From: Tenrec ecaudatus
Taxonomy: Eukaryota > Chordata > Mammalia > Afrosoricida > Tenrecidae
Reading direction: 5' to 3'
Assembly (NCBI RefSeq): GCF_050624435.1
Contig: NC_134546.1
Span: 41,061,501-41,125,500 of the forward strand
DNA: 64,000 nucleotides
A program made the position numbers and the translations under genes. Under the pieces are notes generated by a model. The model ran no database searches. It saw only the letters and a program-made list of their open reading frames with translations, and was not told the origin of the DNA. Position 1 is the stretch's first letter; every line of letters begins with the position of its first letter. Shown in pieces: positions 1-13,140 of this stretch.

Positions 1-320
1 TCGTCTTTTTCTTTGGCTGTCCATGGTACTTTCAGTATTCTTCACCAGCGCCATAATTCAAAGGCATCAATTCTTTTTCTGTCTTCCTTACTCATTGCTC
101 AACTCTCACACGCACATGAGGCAGTTGAAAGCACCCTGGCGTGGGTCATGTATCTTGGTCCTCAGGGTGACCTCCTTGCTTTTCAATACTTTAAAGAGGT
201 CTTGTGCACAGATTGACCCAACACAATGCATCCTTTTCTTGCGTGGCTGCTGCTTTCCATGAGCATCAATTGTGCATCCACCAACTTCAATCTTGTCTCT
301 GATTGTCATGATGCTATTTA
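1..320 (-). mobile_element. RTE (BovB-like) LINE, 3' part of ORF2, antisense
   Basis: Read on the minus strand, this carries the post-RT part of an afrotherian RTE ORF2 (cf. the typical text ending in gaattatggcgctggtgaag near the left edge). The same element part recurs at 31845-32200. It is cut by the window edge and has decayed frames. Confidence 0.65.
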
Positions 321-354
321 TTTGTCCTGCCCCAGGAAACTATATAAATATAGA

Positions 355-1755
355 AGCACAAAGAGCAGTTGAGTTCTCGAAGAGCCAGCTTCTGGGGTGA
401 CTGAGACTTTGCCACTCATGCTTCGTCAGCAAGGGGCAGACTGTGGAACAGACCATCAACTGCTCGTATTTAAGGTCGGCTTGAAACTGAAGAAAATTAA
501 AACCAGTCCAAGAGAGTCAAAACATGACCTTGAGTACTAGAATTTTGAGAACGTCTCAAGAATAGATTTTATTCATTAAACACTGAAGATAGAAGACCTG
601 ACAAGCTATGAGGTGACATCAAGAACACTATAGGTCATTAAAAAGACAGGAAAGAAAGAAAAAGATCAAAGTGGATGTCAGAAGAGACTCTGAAACTTGC
701 TCTTGATCAAGAGTGAGTGGCTGAAGCACGTGGAAGAAATGATGAAATAAAAGCTAAATGGAAAATTTCAAAAAGAAACTCAAGAGCACAAAGTAAAATA
801 TTACAGTGAAATGTGAAAACACCTAGAGTTAGAAACCCAAAAAGGAAAAATACGCTCAGCATAAATCAAACTGAAGGAACTGAGGAAAAATGCCAAGGCT
901 CAGGTTTCAACATTGGAAGATTCTATGGGCAAAACACTGAATGGAGCCAGAAGCGCCAAAAGAAGATGGAAGGAAGGAATACACAGAGTCACTGAACCTA
1001 AAAGAACTAGTTGACATTCAACCATTTCAAGAGGTAGCATATGAGGAAGAATCAAAGGTACTGAACGAAAAACTCCACACAACACTGAAGACATTAGCCA
1101 TAAATAAGCTCAGGGAATCGACAGAATACCTTCCCATGGAAATGTTTCAACAAGCTGTGGAGCATTGGAAGCACTCCCACATTGATGTCAGGAAATTTGA
1201 AAGACAGCTACCTGGCCAACTGCCTGGAAGAGCTGTATATTTGTCCTCATTCTAAAGAAAAGTGACCAAACAGAATACCCAAATTATATAACAGTATTAC
1301 CAATATCAAGTAAAATGTTGCTGAAGATCATACAAGGAACTGCTAGAAATTCAGGCCAAATTCAAAATGGGACCTGGAACAAGGGATATCATTGCTGATG
1401 TCAGATGGATCTTGGATGAAAGCAGAGGACACCAGAACAATGTTTACCTCTTTGACTATCAAAGGCATTCAACCTTGGGAATCATAACAAGCTATGGACA
1501 GCCTTGACAAGAAGGAGAATTCCAGAACACTAATTGAGCTCATACAGAACCTGTATTTAGATCAGGAGGCAGTCATTCATAAAGAACAAGTGAATACTGC
1601 ATGGCTTGAAATCAAGAAAGGTGTATGTTGGGGTTGTATCTTTTCACCATACTTATTCAATCTGTATACTGAGAAAATAATCAAGGAGGTAGATGATATG
1701 AAGCAGATTTGGGCATTAGGATTGGAGAAAGACTTATTAACAACTTTTTTTGAAT
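355..1755 (+). mobile_element. RTE (BovB-like) LINE, ORF2 with reverse-transcriptase core, sense
   Basis: Broken frames read the ORF2 linker and RT domain. The segment 941-1255 includes YTESLNLKEL and EYLPMEMFQQAVEH, comparable to BovB YTEELYKKDL and DGIPVELFQILKDD. The segment 1494-1757 has GVCWGCIFSPYLFNLYTE, comparable to BovB GVRQGCILSPYLFNLYAE. It lies head to head with the antisense piece at 1-320. Several frameshifts are present, so no active protein is expected. Confidence 0.8.
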
Positions 1756-2058
1756 AATGTATATATTTTTAATTTGAATAATATTTTATTGACATATCTT
1801 ACTCATTCCTATTAACAATTGTTGATATACTTCCTACATCGTTCAATAGTTTTTTCATAGAATCTTTCAATACATGTTAAGAATTAAGGTTGCAGATGGA
1901 TATTGGGCCTCTACTCAAGTACTCCCTCAACACAAGAACACTGTTCTAATAATCTGGCATTCTATGATGCTCATCTTCATAACACAATCACTGAAGACAA
2001 AATGGGTGCATAAGCAAATGTGGTGAAAAAATTGACGGTGCTATCAAAAGATAAACAA

Positions 2059-2951
<893 letters not shown>

Positions 2952-4346
2952 AAAAGATAAACAATCAGCCACATTACTGAGAAGCAACAAAGCCCACATG
3001 GAAGAAGCATACCAGCCTGTGTGATCATGAGGTATCGATGGGATCAGGTATCAGGCATCAAAAACCCAGAAAAAAATCATACCCAATGTGAAGGGATAGA
3101 TGAGAGCGTGTGGAGTGGAGACCAAAACTCATCTGTAGACAATTGGGCGTTACCTCACAGAAGGGTCACAAGGAAGAGACGAGCCAGTCAGGGTGCAGTA
3201 TAGCACCGATGAAACACACAACTTTCCTCTAAGTATTTAATGCTTCCTTCCCCCCGCTATCATGACCTCAATTCTACCTTACAAATCAGATTAGACCAGA
3301 ATATGCACACTGCCACAGATAAAAGAGGGAATCCAGGATAGATAAACCTCTCAGGGCCAACAATGAGAATAGAGATACCAGGTGGATAAAGGGAAGGTGG
3401 GGGAAGAAAGGGGGCATCGATCACAAGGATTGATATATAGCCCCCTCCCAGGGGAACGGACAACAGAAAAGTGGGTAAAGGGTGACAGAGGATGATGTAA
3501 GATATGAAAATAATAATCTATAACTTATCAAGGGTTCGTGAGGGAGGGCAGACGGGGAGGGAAGGAGAAAAATGAGGAGCTGACATCAAAGATTCAAGTA
3601 GAAAGAAAATGCTTTCAAAATGATGGCGGCAGCATATGTACAAATGTGCCTAACACGATGGATGAATGTGGTAAGAGATGTAAAGCTCCCAGTAAATTAT
3701 TTATTTAAAAAAGCAAACAAAATAGAATCTTTCAACACATAGCAACTCAAGGCTCAGAAAGCTCCCTCCGTTCTTTCTGCTTGCCATACACTGACTGCGT
3801 TCTTCCTTTTCGGGTTTCTAATGCTAGGTGTTTGCACGTTTTATGACACTGTGTTGTCTTTTTTGAGCTTCCCTTTGAAAGTTTCTTCTCAGCTCTTTCA
3901 TTCCATCATTTCCTCCATTTGCCTTAGCAAGTGCAAACAAGAGCAAGTTTCAGAGCCTCCTTTGACACCTTCTCTGATCTTTGCTTTTCTTCCTGTCTTT
4001 TGAATGGCCTTTTGCTTGCTTCATGCATGCTGTTCTTGATGCCATCACAGCTCAGCATGTCGTCTGTCATTAATGTTCACCAAGTCAAATCTGTTCGCGA
4101 GATGGTCTCTAAATCCAGATGGGATATACTCAGTCATATTTTGCTTCCCGGGGACTTGTTTTAATTTTTCCAACTTCAACCTGAACTTGCATATGAGCAA
4201 CAGTACCTGGTCTTGATTTAGCTGCTGATATTGAGATTCTCCATCATCTCTTCCCACAGATGTTGTCAATTTGATTTCTATGTATTCCATCTGGAGAAAT
4301 CCATGTGTTGTTGGAAAGAAGGCATTTCTGATGAAGAAGTCATTGA

Positions 4347-6070
4347 TTCCAGGGAGAAGGGAACAACAAGTGATCGAAAATCAATGGCAAGGAGGGTATA
4401 GGAGGTCTGATAGGGCTTGATCAAGGGCAATGTAACTGAGAGGAATTGCTGAAACCCAAATGAAGGCTGAGCATGAGTGGGACAAGTGGAAAGAAAAAGG
4501 AACAAGAGGAAAGAACTAGGCGACAAAGGGCATTTATAGAGGTCTAAATACAGGCATGTACATATGTAAACATATTTATATATGACCATGGGGAAATAGA
4601 CCTATGTACATAGATTTACAGGTTTAGTATTAAGGTCGTAGATGAACATTGGGCCTTTACTGAAGTACTCCCTCAATGCAAGAACATCTTGTTCTATTAA
4701 CCTGGAATTCCATGATGCTCACCTTCCTGACATGATCACTGATGACAAAGCAGGTGCATTAGCAAATGTGGTGAAGAAAGCTGATGGTGGCCAGCTATCA
4801 AAAGATAGAGCATCTGGGCTCTTAAAGTCTTGAAGATAAACAAGCAGCCATCTAGCTGAGAAGCAACAAAGCCCACATGGAAGAAGCACACCAGTCTGTG
4901 TGATCACAAGTTGTTGATAGGATCAGGCATAAAGTTAAAAAAAAATCATATCATTGTGAATGAGGGGGAGTGCAGAGTGGGCGCCCAAAGCCCACTCTGG
5001 ACATCCTCTTACATTAGGGTCGAGGGGAATAAAAAACAAACGGAAGGGTCGAGGGGAAGAGATGAGTCAGCCAAGGTGCAGTGTAGCACCAATGATACAT
5101 ACCACTTTCCTCGAGTTCTTTAATGCTCCCTGCCCCCCACCCCACTATCATGATCCCAATTTTACCTTACAAATCTGGCTAGACCAGAGGATATACACTG
5201 GTACAGATAAGAGCTGGAAACACAGGGAGTCTAGGACAGATAAACCCCTCAGGTCTAATCAGAGTAGAGATACCAGTAGGGGAAGGGGAAGGTGGGGTAG
5301 AAAAGAGGGTACTCATCTCAAGGATCTACATATGACCCCCTCCCTGGGGGATAGACAACAGAAAAATGGGTGAAAGGAGACATCGGACAGTGTATGACAT
5401 GAAAAAAAAATTATAAATTATCAAGGGTTCATGAGGGATGGGGGGAGGGGGAAGGAAGGGGGGAAGGAATGAGGAGCTGATAGCAAGGGCTCAAGTAGAA
5501 AGAAAATGTTTTGAAAATTGTCAGGCAGAAGTGGGAGTTAGCAGGGCAGGTGGGCTAGGAGATAGAGCTGGCGAAAACACTCCAAGGACACTACAAGAGG
5601 CCAGAACCCACTTCCCCCTCCTCCTCCTCCTCCCCTTCGGTGGCCTTCAGGCCCAGGTGCAGAAGACTAACCATTATAGATGACATTGAACGCTGTTGCT
5701 TAGCTCTGGACCTGCAGACAAGCAGTTTCAGTGGAAAATTCCCCAGCTACTCCCTCCCCCAAAACCCGGGCTATAAAACTGTTCACCTCTCGCCTGGACA
5801 GTGTGACTTCGTGGGACCCCAACTGGGGGCCCCCTTGACCTGGGAGCTCAGGATGCTCCCGTCCTTTTCTCTGCTCTCCCTTCTTTCCCGGGAGCTCTGA
5901 GATAAACCCTTGAAATGGTTTTCTACCTTTGCCTTCTTTCTTTCTTTCCATCGCCAAATCAACCTCACAAAATGATGATGGCAACAAATGTACAAATGTG
6001 CTTGACGCCATGGATGGATGGATGGGTTGTGATAAGAGTTGTAGGAGCTCCCAATAAAATGATTAAAAAA
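4347..6070 (+). mobile_element. L1 3' end, sense, inserted in the RTE and split by a solo LTR
   Basis: 5'-truncated L1 3' UTR ending ctcccaataaaatgatt plus A-tail. It is flanked by a 13-bp duplication aagaagtcattga (4334-4346 and 6071-6083). RTE text continues smoothly across the duplication. L1 text is interrupted at 5518 and resumes at 5970. Confidence 0.88.
5519..5969 (+). mobile_element. Solo LTR of an endogenous retrovirus (probably class I)
   Basis: A 451-bp unit beginning TGTCAGG and ending CCTCACA, flanked by the 4-bp duplication AAAT (5515-5518, 5970-5973) that class I elements usually make. Inside are a TATA-like gctataaaac near 5770 and a polyadenylation-like ataaa near 5902. No internal retroviral region is present, so this is a recombined solo LTR. 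It is younger than the L1 it interrupts. Confidence 0.7.
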
Positions 6071-6837
6071 AAGAAGTCATTGACCTTGCAAAATTCTATC
6101 ATGTGATACCCAACTATCACCAAGGCCATATTCTTTAACAACGGTTCCTGTCCCTTTGTTTCCAATTTTTGAAATCCAATCACCAATAATTTTCAATCCA
6201 TCTTGATTGTATATTCGATCAATTTCAGACTGAAAAGTTGACAGAATTTAATTTCTTCATCACTGTTTTTATTAGTTGATACACAAATTTGAATAAAAGT
6301 TTATTGACTAGATTTTCTTGTATGTGGGCTATTATCCTATCACAAACAACATTGTTCTTCACGATAGATCCTGAAATGTTCTTTTTGATGATGAATGCTA
6401 CATTATTCCCCTTGGACTTGTCATTCCTGGTGTAGGAAACTGTATGGCTGATTCCACATGGCCAAAGCCAGGTCATTTCAGTTCACTAATGCCTAGAATA
6501 TCAATCTTTGTGGGGTCCACTTCATTTTTGACGACTTCCAATTTTCCTTGTCCATACTTCATACATTCTAAGTTCCCATTACTAATAGATGTTCGAAGTT
6601 GCTTCTTCACATTTTGCATCATGCCCCACTAGCATTATGGTCACCACTACTTTGAGAAGGTAGCTCTTCTTCAGTCACCTTTTACGTGCCTTTCCACCTA
6701 AGGGACTCTTTTGGCACTGTATCTGACTCTCTTCTGATGCTATTCATAAGACTGTCAGTGACTAATTCCTCAGTGACTAATTCCTCAGCCTATTTCTTCT
6801 TCATAGTCTGGAAGCTCTGCTGAAACCTGTTCACTTT

Positions 6838-6945
6838 GGGGGTCCCTGCTGGTATCGAAATGTGAGTGATGTAGCTTCCAGCATCACAGCAACATGTAAG
6901 CCACCACAGTGTGACAAACTGAAAGACAAGCAGAGGGGCCATGAG
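6838..6945 (+). mobile_element. Fragment of a non-autonomous RTE relative
   Basis: ctgctggtatcgaaatg through aagccaccacagtgtgacaa recurs at 28450-28530, where it is joined to an RTE 3' tail. I take it as the 5' part of a short RTE-driven element. Confidence 0.45.
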
Positions 6946-7104
6946 GCTAGAGCTGTAGAAGGTTTGATTTCTTCCCTAAGGTTTGGCTGCACCTTGACTT
7001 TGTATTATTCCAGAAGAGTCTTGACCCTGGATACTTAGATGAGCAACCCCTCCCCGCTATGCTTTCATGAAGGTATGAGTCCAGGTCTATGTCAAGAAGT
7101 GTAA

Positions 7105-7733
7105 CTTCAGAGTGGAGACCCAAAGCCCATCTGTAGACAATTGGACATCCCCTGACAGAAGGGTCACAAGAGAGAGACGAGCCAGTCAGGGCGCAGTCTA
7201 GCACCGACGAAACCCACCGCTTTCCTCTAGCTCTTTGGTGCTTCCTTCCCCACTATCATGACCTCAGTTCTACCTTATGAGCTGGACTAGACCAGACATG
7301 CACCCTGCTACAGATAAGAGCCAGCAACACAGGGAATCCAGGATAGATAACCCCCTCAGCACCAACAATGAGAATAGAGATACCAGGAGGATAGAGGAAG
7401 GTGGGGGAAGAAAGGGGGAATCAATCACAAGGATTGATATATAACACCCTCCCAGGGGGACGAACAACAGAAAAGTGGGTGAAGGGTGTCAGAGGACAAT
7501 GTAAGATATGAAAATAACAATCTGTAATTTATCAAGGGTTCATGAGGGAAGGAAGGAGAGAAAGGGGGGTGGGGAATGAGGAGCTGATATCAAGAACCCA
7601 AGGAGAAAGAAAATGCTTTGAGAATGATGATGGCAACAAATGTACAAATGTATTTGATACCATGGATGAATGTATGGATTGTAATGAGATGATGTAAGAG
7701 CCCTCAATACAGGTACTTAATAGTAATTTTTAA
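7105..7733 (+). mobile_element. L1 3' end, sense
   Basis: 5'-truncated L1 beginning cttcagagtggagaccc and ending in the family 3' UTR and a short A-rich tail. Flanked by an 11-bp duplication aagaagtgtaa (7094-7104 and 7734-7744). Confidence 0.85.
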
Positions 7734-7744
7734 AAGAAGTGTAA

Positions 7745-8914
7745 ATTCACCCTTCAGCTCTAAGCGTAAGACTCATCCACCTCCTGACTCAGTAAAATCA
7801 TATAGGGTATTACTGGGGACCTGGGTTCTAGTTTGGTTCATGGTGTGGGTCATGCGCTCTTGGACAAGCTGTCATCGCCCTGCCGCCTCCTGGCAGGTTT
7901 CCCCTTCCTGCCTGTGACTGAGAAAGTTCCCGGGACACTGCCAAAGGAAGGGGCCCGCACTACAAAGTACAAAATTGCTATTTCAGCCGGGTTCCGCAAC
8001 ATTGCAATCATCCGTTTCTGCTTAGATTTTGCCCCACTGAGCATGTACGACGACCCTTGAACTTGGGAGCTAGTTGCCAAGGAGAAAAATCAAGTGGAAG
8101 AGAGTTCCTTTCTTTTAAACTTTATGGTAGAAAGCCGTGCATTTCCTCACAGAACTAAAAATAAAAATATCCACAAGGACAGTGTGTAATAACAAAGGGT
8201 CTAGCTGTTGCCTCCATATTCTTTTTCCCATGCCCACCTACACAAACTGTGGTGACCAGCCAGCCACCGGGACTGAAATCCAGGCCAGAGAGAATTCTTG
8301 CGAAGCAGTCTTAGTGATCCCACAGGGAAGTGTTAGAGCTAGCTGATCTTACAGCATCCCTGCAATAGCTGCTCCACACAGCTGGCTGTGAAACCCAAGT
8401 TCGTAAATTCCCACTCCTCCCGGCCCTCTAGAGACCCTGTCTAGGACAGAATGGAACTGCTTCTGAGAGTCTTGGAGATGATAATTATTGGAGCAGACAA
8501 CTTTATCTTTCTCCGGGGAAGTAGCTGGTGGGTTTGAACTGCCAACCTTGCAGTTAGCAGCCCAGTGCCTCACCCACAGCACTAGCAGGCTAGTAGGAAA
8601 TAAGATTATGCTTACAGGATATGAATATTGCTTTGAAGCTTGAGACAAGTTCCTCGTTTTCAGATGTATGCCAAGAATAAGAAACACATTGCAGATGTGA
8701 GACTCCACTGCTCTGGGAGGGACTGGTCACTCAGAGACCCGGCATCATCTAAAGAATCCGATGACATAATCGGTTATGGTCTGCATCACCAAGGGATCTG
8801 CTTTGTGTCGGAAGAATTCAACTTTTGGTCCACTGTGTGAGTTTTTAAGGACATGAGGTATTAAATAGACAAAATATTTAAATCTGAGTTGCTCGGTGTT
8901 AGAGGCAGTGAGCT
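7745..8914. other. Intergenic stretch with no gene recognised
   Basis: Apart from an antisense AfroSINE at 8432-8602 I recognise nothing in this stretch. Open frames such as 8349-8708 overlap the SINE and have no recognisable protein similarity. Confidence 0.6.
8432..8602 (-). repeat. AfroSINE, antisense
   Basis: The minus-strand order tRNA head, middle block and 3' tail is recognisable from gtagctggtgggtttgaac (B-box side) near 8520 and gaccctgtctaggacag near 8430. Diverged. Confidence 0.7.
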
Positions 8915-9302
8915 ATTTAGGGATTGGCATGTTGTCCGTTCATTTCTTTTTGATAGGCACTTGGGTTGCTTCTGCCCGCAGGCTGTACCTTTTGACTCTT
9001 GCTAATGCTCTCGACAAGCGCTGCAGCCAACAAGGGTGTGTGCCTACCTGTTCGAGTCCCTGCTTTCCAGGAACTCCGGGTCACGTGGCAATTCCTTGTT
9101 TGACTTTTTGGGTTGCTGCCAAACTGTTTGGCATTGCAGCCGTACCATTTGATGGTCCCACCAGCATTGCCGGGGAGCTCCAATTTCTCCTCATCCTCAC
9201 CAACACGCATTTCCTTTTGGGAAAATGAATAGTCTTCTTCGTACATGTGAAGCAGTGTCGCATTCTGGTTTGATTTGCACGCATCCAACAACAAACCGGA
9301 GA

Positions 9303-9492
9303 ATGACTGGTGCGGCGGTAAAATGCTCAGCCGCTAAGTAGAAGGTCGTGGCTCCAACCTCCCCATCAGCCCCGCGGGAGAAAGACCTGGAGTGCTGCTT
9401 CCATAGGGATGACAGCTTAGGAAACCCCGTGGAGCAGTTCTCTATCACACAGGGTGATTGACCACGAGTCCAAATCAAGTTCACGGCAAACC
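9303..9492 (+). repeat. AfroSINE, sense
   Basis: tRNA-like head with the long-form middle (agaaagacctggagtgctgc) and a tail ending ccaaatcaagttcacggcaa. It abuts the antisense copy to its right. Confidence 0.7.
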
Positions 9493-9700
9493 CACTACCA
9501 CCGAGTTGGTTTCAGTTCACAAGGACCACGAGTAGAGGAGTAAAGGGCTAGAACTGTCCCTCATGGGTCCTGAGACTATAAATCTGTATGGGAGCAGAGA
9601 GCCTCGTTTTTCTTCCCTAGAGTAGCTGGTGGGTTTGAACTGATGATCTTGTGGTTAGTAGCTTGATGCTCAGCCCACAGAGCCACCAGGGTTCCTGAAT
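9493..9700 (-). repeat. AfroSINE, antisense
   Basis: Reverse-oriented copy with gtagctggtgggtttgaac near 9620 and its head ending gccaccagggttcct near 9695. Tail to tail with 9303-9492. Confidence 0.75.
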
Positions 9701-9737
9701 TAACTTCATTTTAAAGATAAAAACAAATAAACAACGG

Positions 9738-10062
9738 CAGCAAACCTACTGTCATCAAGTGGATTCCAACTCATTGCCACCCCTATAAAGGGCTCCTATA
9801 TAAATCTGTTGGATTCCTATATAATCTCCAGACTATAAATCCCCCTAATATATATATGTATATGTATAAATACACACACATATATAAATATATATATACA
9901 CACATATATTTATGTATCTATTTATTTATTCTGTTGTAGACTATAAATCTTTCTGGAAGCAGACAGCTTCATCTTCCTGTCCTGTAGTGTTGGTGGGTTT
10001 GAACCATTAAACTTGAGGTTAGGACTCCAATGCCTAGCCCACAACACCATCAGGGCTTCTCA
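9738..10062 (-). repeat. AfroSINE, antisense, with internal AT-rich microsatellite
   Basis: Tail at the left (cctactgtcatcaagtgg), head at the right (acaccatcagggct). The middle is expanded by a TA/CA/TTTA tract at about 9846-9940. Confidence 0.7.
9846..9940. repeat. TA/CA/TTTA microsatellite
   Basis: Imperfect runs of ta, ca and ttta inside an AfroSINE. Of no evident function. Confidence 0.85.
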
Positions 10063-10089
10063 TTAGTTTAGTAAGACCTTCAAGAAAAT

Positions 10090-10315
10090 AAAAAGATTGG
10101 GTGAAATGGGACAGCAGTCAGTTTAAAACATGAAAAAAAGAAGAATTTATATATTGTTGGGGGGGGTGGAGGGAGGGAAGAAGCTAGGGGCTCAAGTTGA
10201 AAGAAAATGTTTTGAAAAATATGATAACATATGTAAAGATGTGTTTGACAAAATGGATATATGTATGGATCGTGATAAGAGCTGTAAGGGCCCCCAATAA
10301 AATAAAATAAAGATT
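10090..10315 (+). mobile_element. L1 3' end, sense
   Basis: Short copy of the L1 3' UTR: G-run, aggggctcaagttgaaagaa, then gggcccccaataaaataaaa. Inserted into the older antisense L1. Confidence 0.8.
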
Positions 10316-10736
10316 TTTTCAAATTAAAAGATGAACTGTGTTGAGCATCTTTTCATGTGCAAATTGACCATTTGTATATTTTCTCTGGAGAAATGTCTAG
10401 TCCAGTCATTGGTGTAACTCTTGACTGAGTCATTTGTCTTCTTGCTTTGAATCACAGGAGTTATTTGTATTCTGGATATTAAACGCTGATCAGGTACAAA
10501 TATATCCCATTCTGAAGGTTGTCTCTCTACTTGCTTAAATACTTGGATGCATAAACGATGTTCATTTTGATGAAGTTTTATTATTTCATTTTCTTTGTTA
10601 CTTGTACTTTTGATTCATATCTAAGAACCCATCACCCAAAACAAGGTCTTGAAGCTTTACCTCTATATTTTCTTCTTATTTAAAAGATATTTTCTTCTAA
10701 GCATTTGATGTTTATGGCTCTTCTGTTTGGGTCAGC

Positions 10737-10853
10737 AATCCCTTTTGGGGAGAAAAAGAGTTACTGTCCTGGACCCCCACAGGGGCAGGTCTACCCTGTC
10801 CTATAGGGTCGCTTATAAGTCGGCCTCAATTGGATGGCTATGCGTGTGGTTTG
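10737..10853 (+). repeat. AfroSINE 3' part, sense
   Basis: Starts within the body (agaaaaagagttactgtc), then ggggcaggtctaccctgtcc and the tail. Inserted into the old L1, which resumes at about 10857. Confidence 0.75.
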
Positions 10854-11215
10854 GTTGGATCCATTCTGAGATCATTTTTATCTATGATGTGAGATAGGGG
10901 GTCCACTCCCATGGGAAGCCCAGTCATCCCAGAATAAGTATTTTTCTGTTTCTTTCTTTCTTTCTTTCTTTTTAAACAAAAGTTTTGAGGCTTTGTCCGT
11001 CTGGAAATATTTTTATTATTACCCTTGCAGTTAAATGACATTGTGATTGGATATAAAATTTATTTTTTGATGAGATTCCCCCCCCATTGGATGGGGCATC
11101 TTTATCAAAAATTAATTGACTGCATGTGCACGGTGTCTTCCTGGAGTCTCGTCAATTCTATTTCTCTTCCTAGTTCTCATGTATCTACGTATCTATCGTT
11201 GTACCGATACTGCGC

Positions 11216-11889
11216 TTCCTTGGGATTTTTCACACTGGAACTCGGGACCTTGCTGCATCTGTGAACCCCTGTGCTTCTCGCCCACAGAAGTGAAAATAGG
11301 AGCGTGTCGAGCAGGAGGCCCCGGCAGTGCGAGCGCTGCACCAGCACCCAGACTCCCGTTGAAGTTGGGAGGAAGGCCCCGCCACGCCTCTTTCTTCCAG
11401 GTGGGCTGTGCGCAGCCACACGTCCTTCTCGGACAGTTCCGCTGCAGGTCCAAGCTAGTTTGAGTCCCCTGTCTGACATCTGCTAATGGCAAAAAACCCA
11501 AACCCAAAATGCCGACCAGTAAAGCTTTCAAAGGCTTTAACAATCATCTTTGCAACGATTCCAAACAACCTCCGCAAGGGTACTGTGTGCGGAAACACTT
11601 GCTGTGACAGGAGACCATTGAAATGTATGAAAATTTTATTATTGTGAAGCATGACCCTGACACGTAAGAAGTGCACAAGATAAAACTGAACCTCACACGG
11701 AATCGTCACAATGTTAACAGCCGTGTAGCCATCACATAGCTAAGAGATAGAACCTTGTCAGTCCTCCCCCCACCCCCTGAGAAACCTGTTATGCCCTTCC
11801 CAGAGACCACTGTTCCTTCACCCACAAAGTAATCACTTTTCTGACTCTTATGATGACCATTCTTCTTACCATTTTCTACTTTTTTCTTA
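11216..11889. other. Intergenic stretch with no gene recognised
   Basis: GC-rich to about 11.48 kb and then AT-rich. Several short overlapping frames lie here on both strands, none with a recognisable product, promoter or splice partner. Confidence 0.5.
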
Positions 11890-11961
11890 AACAGTTTTAG
11901 TGGCACTTCATCCACATGTCATATAATTCAATAGTTCAATCATATCAAGAACTGTGCAATT

Positions 11962-12221
<260 letters not shown>

Positions 12222-12935
12222 TAATCTCTGATAGTAATTTTTTTCTAGTTTTATGAAACAGGCATGCATATTTGGACCCCATTTGTTGAGTTCTGTCCTT
12301 AAGAAAAAAATTTAACTGAATGAAATTGTACAATACCTTTGAATTGGGGTTCTTTTGCTTTGGTACATTTTTGAGATTTATCCGGTTGTTGTCTATAGTT
12401 GTTGCTTATCTCTTCTTGTTGCTGTTCAGTATTCCATCACACCAATACCAATTCCATCACACCAGTATGCCATCATACCAATCCTTGTAGACACTGGTCC
12501 CTATCTGTGCAGCCGATAGACATTCATGGTTATTTTGAGGAGGGTTGACTGTGAACGTGCACCGTTTCTGTGCACACATTTTCTCTGGGTTACATAGTTG
12601 ATGATTATGAGCTATGCACCTTGTCAGATGAGTTGAAAATCTCAGACTCTTCCTAAATTACTGGACCCATTTGCCCTCCCACCAGCATTTTATAAGTTTC
12701 TTTGCTTCCATATCTGAATACTGCCAGTCTTTTTCACATTAGCTATTTGTGTTAGTGTGCAATGGGAGCTGTGTGGCTTTAATTTCATTTCTTCCTATTT
12801 ACTGGTGAAACTAAACATCTTTTTTACATGTTTATTAACTATGTAAATACTCTGTTTTGTGAAGTGCTTATTGAAGTCTCTTCCCAAATTTCTACTAGCT
12901 TCCTTGTCTTCTTTCTAATTTATATATCACAAATA

Positions 12936-13014
12936 CATGTTTTCCAAAAAGTTTGTGGATAAATTCTATTATCTTTTCATTCCATTTTTCCATGGACTTT
13001 TTGAAGCCCCCTCA
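12936..13014. mobile_element. 79-bp palindromic MITE, copy 1 (mariner-like)
   Basis: Near-perfect hairpin: left arm ttttccaaaaagtttgtgga, right arm tccatggactttttgaagcc, flanked by TA on both sides (12934-12935, 13015-13016). The same unit recurs at 34336-34414 and 57021-57098. TA duplication suggests a Tc1/mariner transposase. Confidence 0.75.
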
Positions 13015-13140
13015 TATATTTGTTTGGATATGAGACCTCTGCTGGCCATTTATATGCCTTCTACCGTTTCATTCACTTAACGGTGCCTTTTGTGGAGCAG
13101 GTTTTCCATTTTACTATACTCAGATTTATCAACTGGGATT

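Larger units (their letters stand above)
3741..6835 (-). mobile_element. RTE (BovB-like) LINE, 5' half of ORF2, antisense, split by an L1
   Basis: RTE sequence lies at 3741-4346 and 6084-6835, the gap being an L1 insertion. On the minus strand the right part holds the endonuclease start (text reading DILGISELK near 6500). The left part reads KFRLKLEKLKQVPGKQN and FRDHLANRFDLVNINDR, comparable to BovB KFRLKLKKVGKTTRP and VTNRFKGLDLID. Many stops and frameshifts mark it as dead. Confidence 0.75.
8915..11215 (-). mobile_element. Old L1 remnant (L1M type), antisense, interrupted by younger repeats
   Basis: Diverged but colinear L1 3' text: tgatggtcccaccagcattg near 9150, tgagcatcttttcatgtgc near 10342, tctggatattaaacgctgatc near 10475, gtgagatagggggtccac near 10886, and gcatctttatc at 11096. 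It is broken by three AfroSINEs (9303-10062), a young L1 tail (10090-10315) and an AfroSINE (10737-10853). It predates all of them. Confidence 0.75.
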
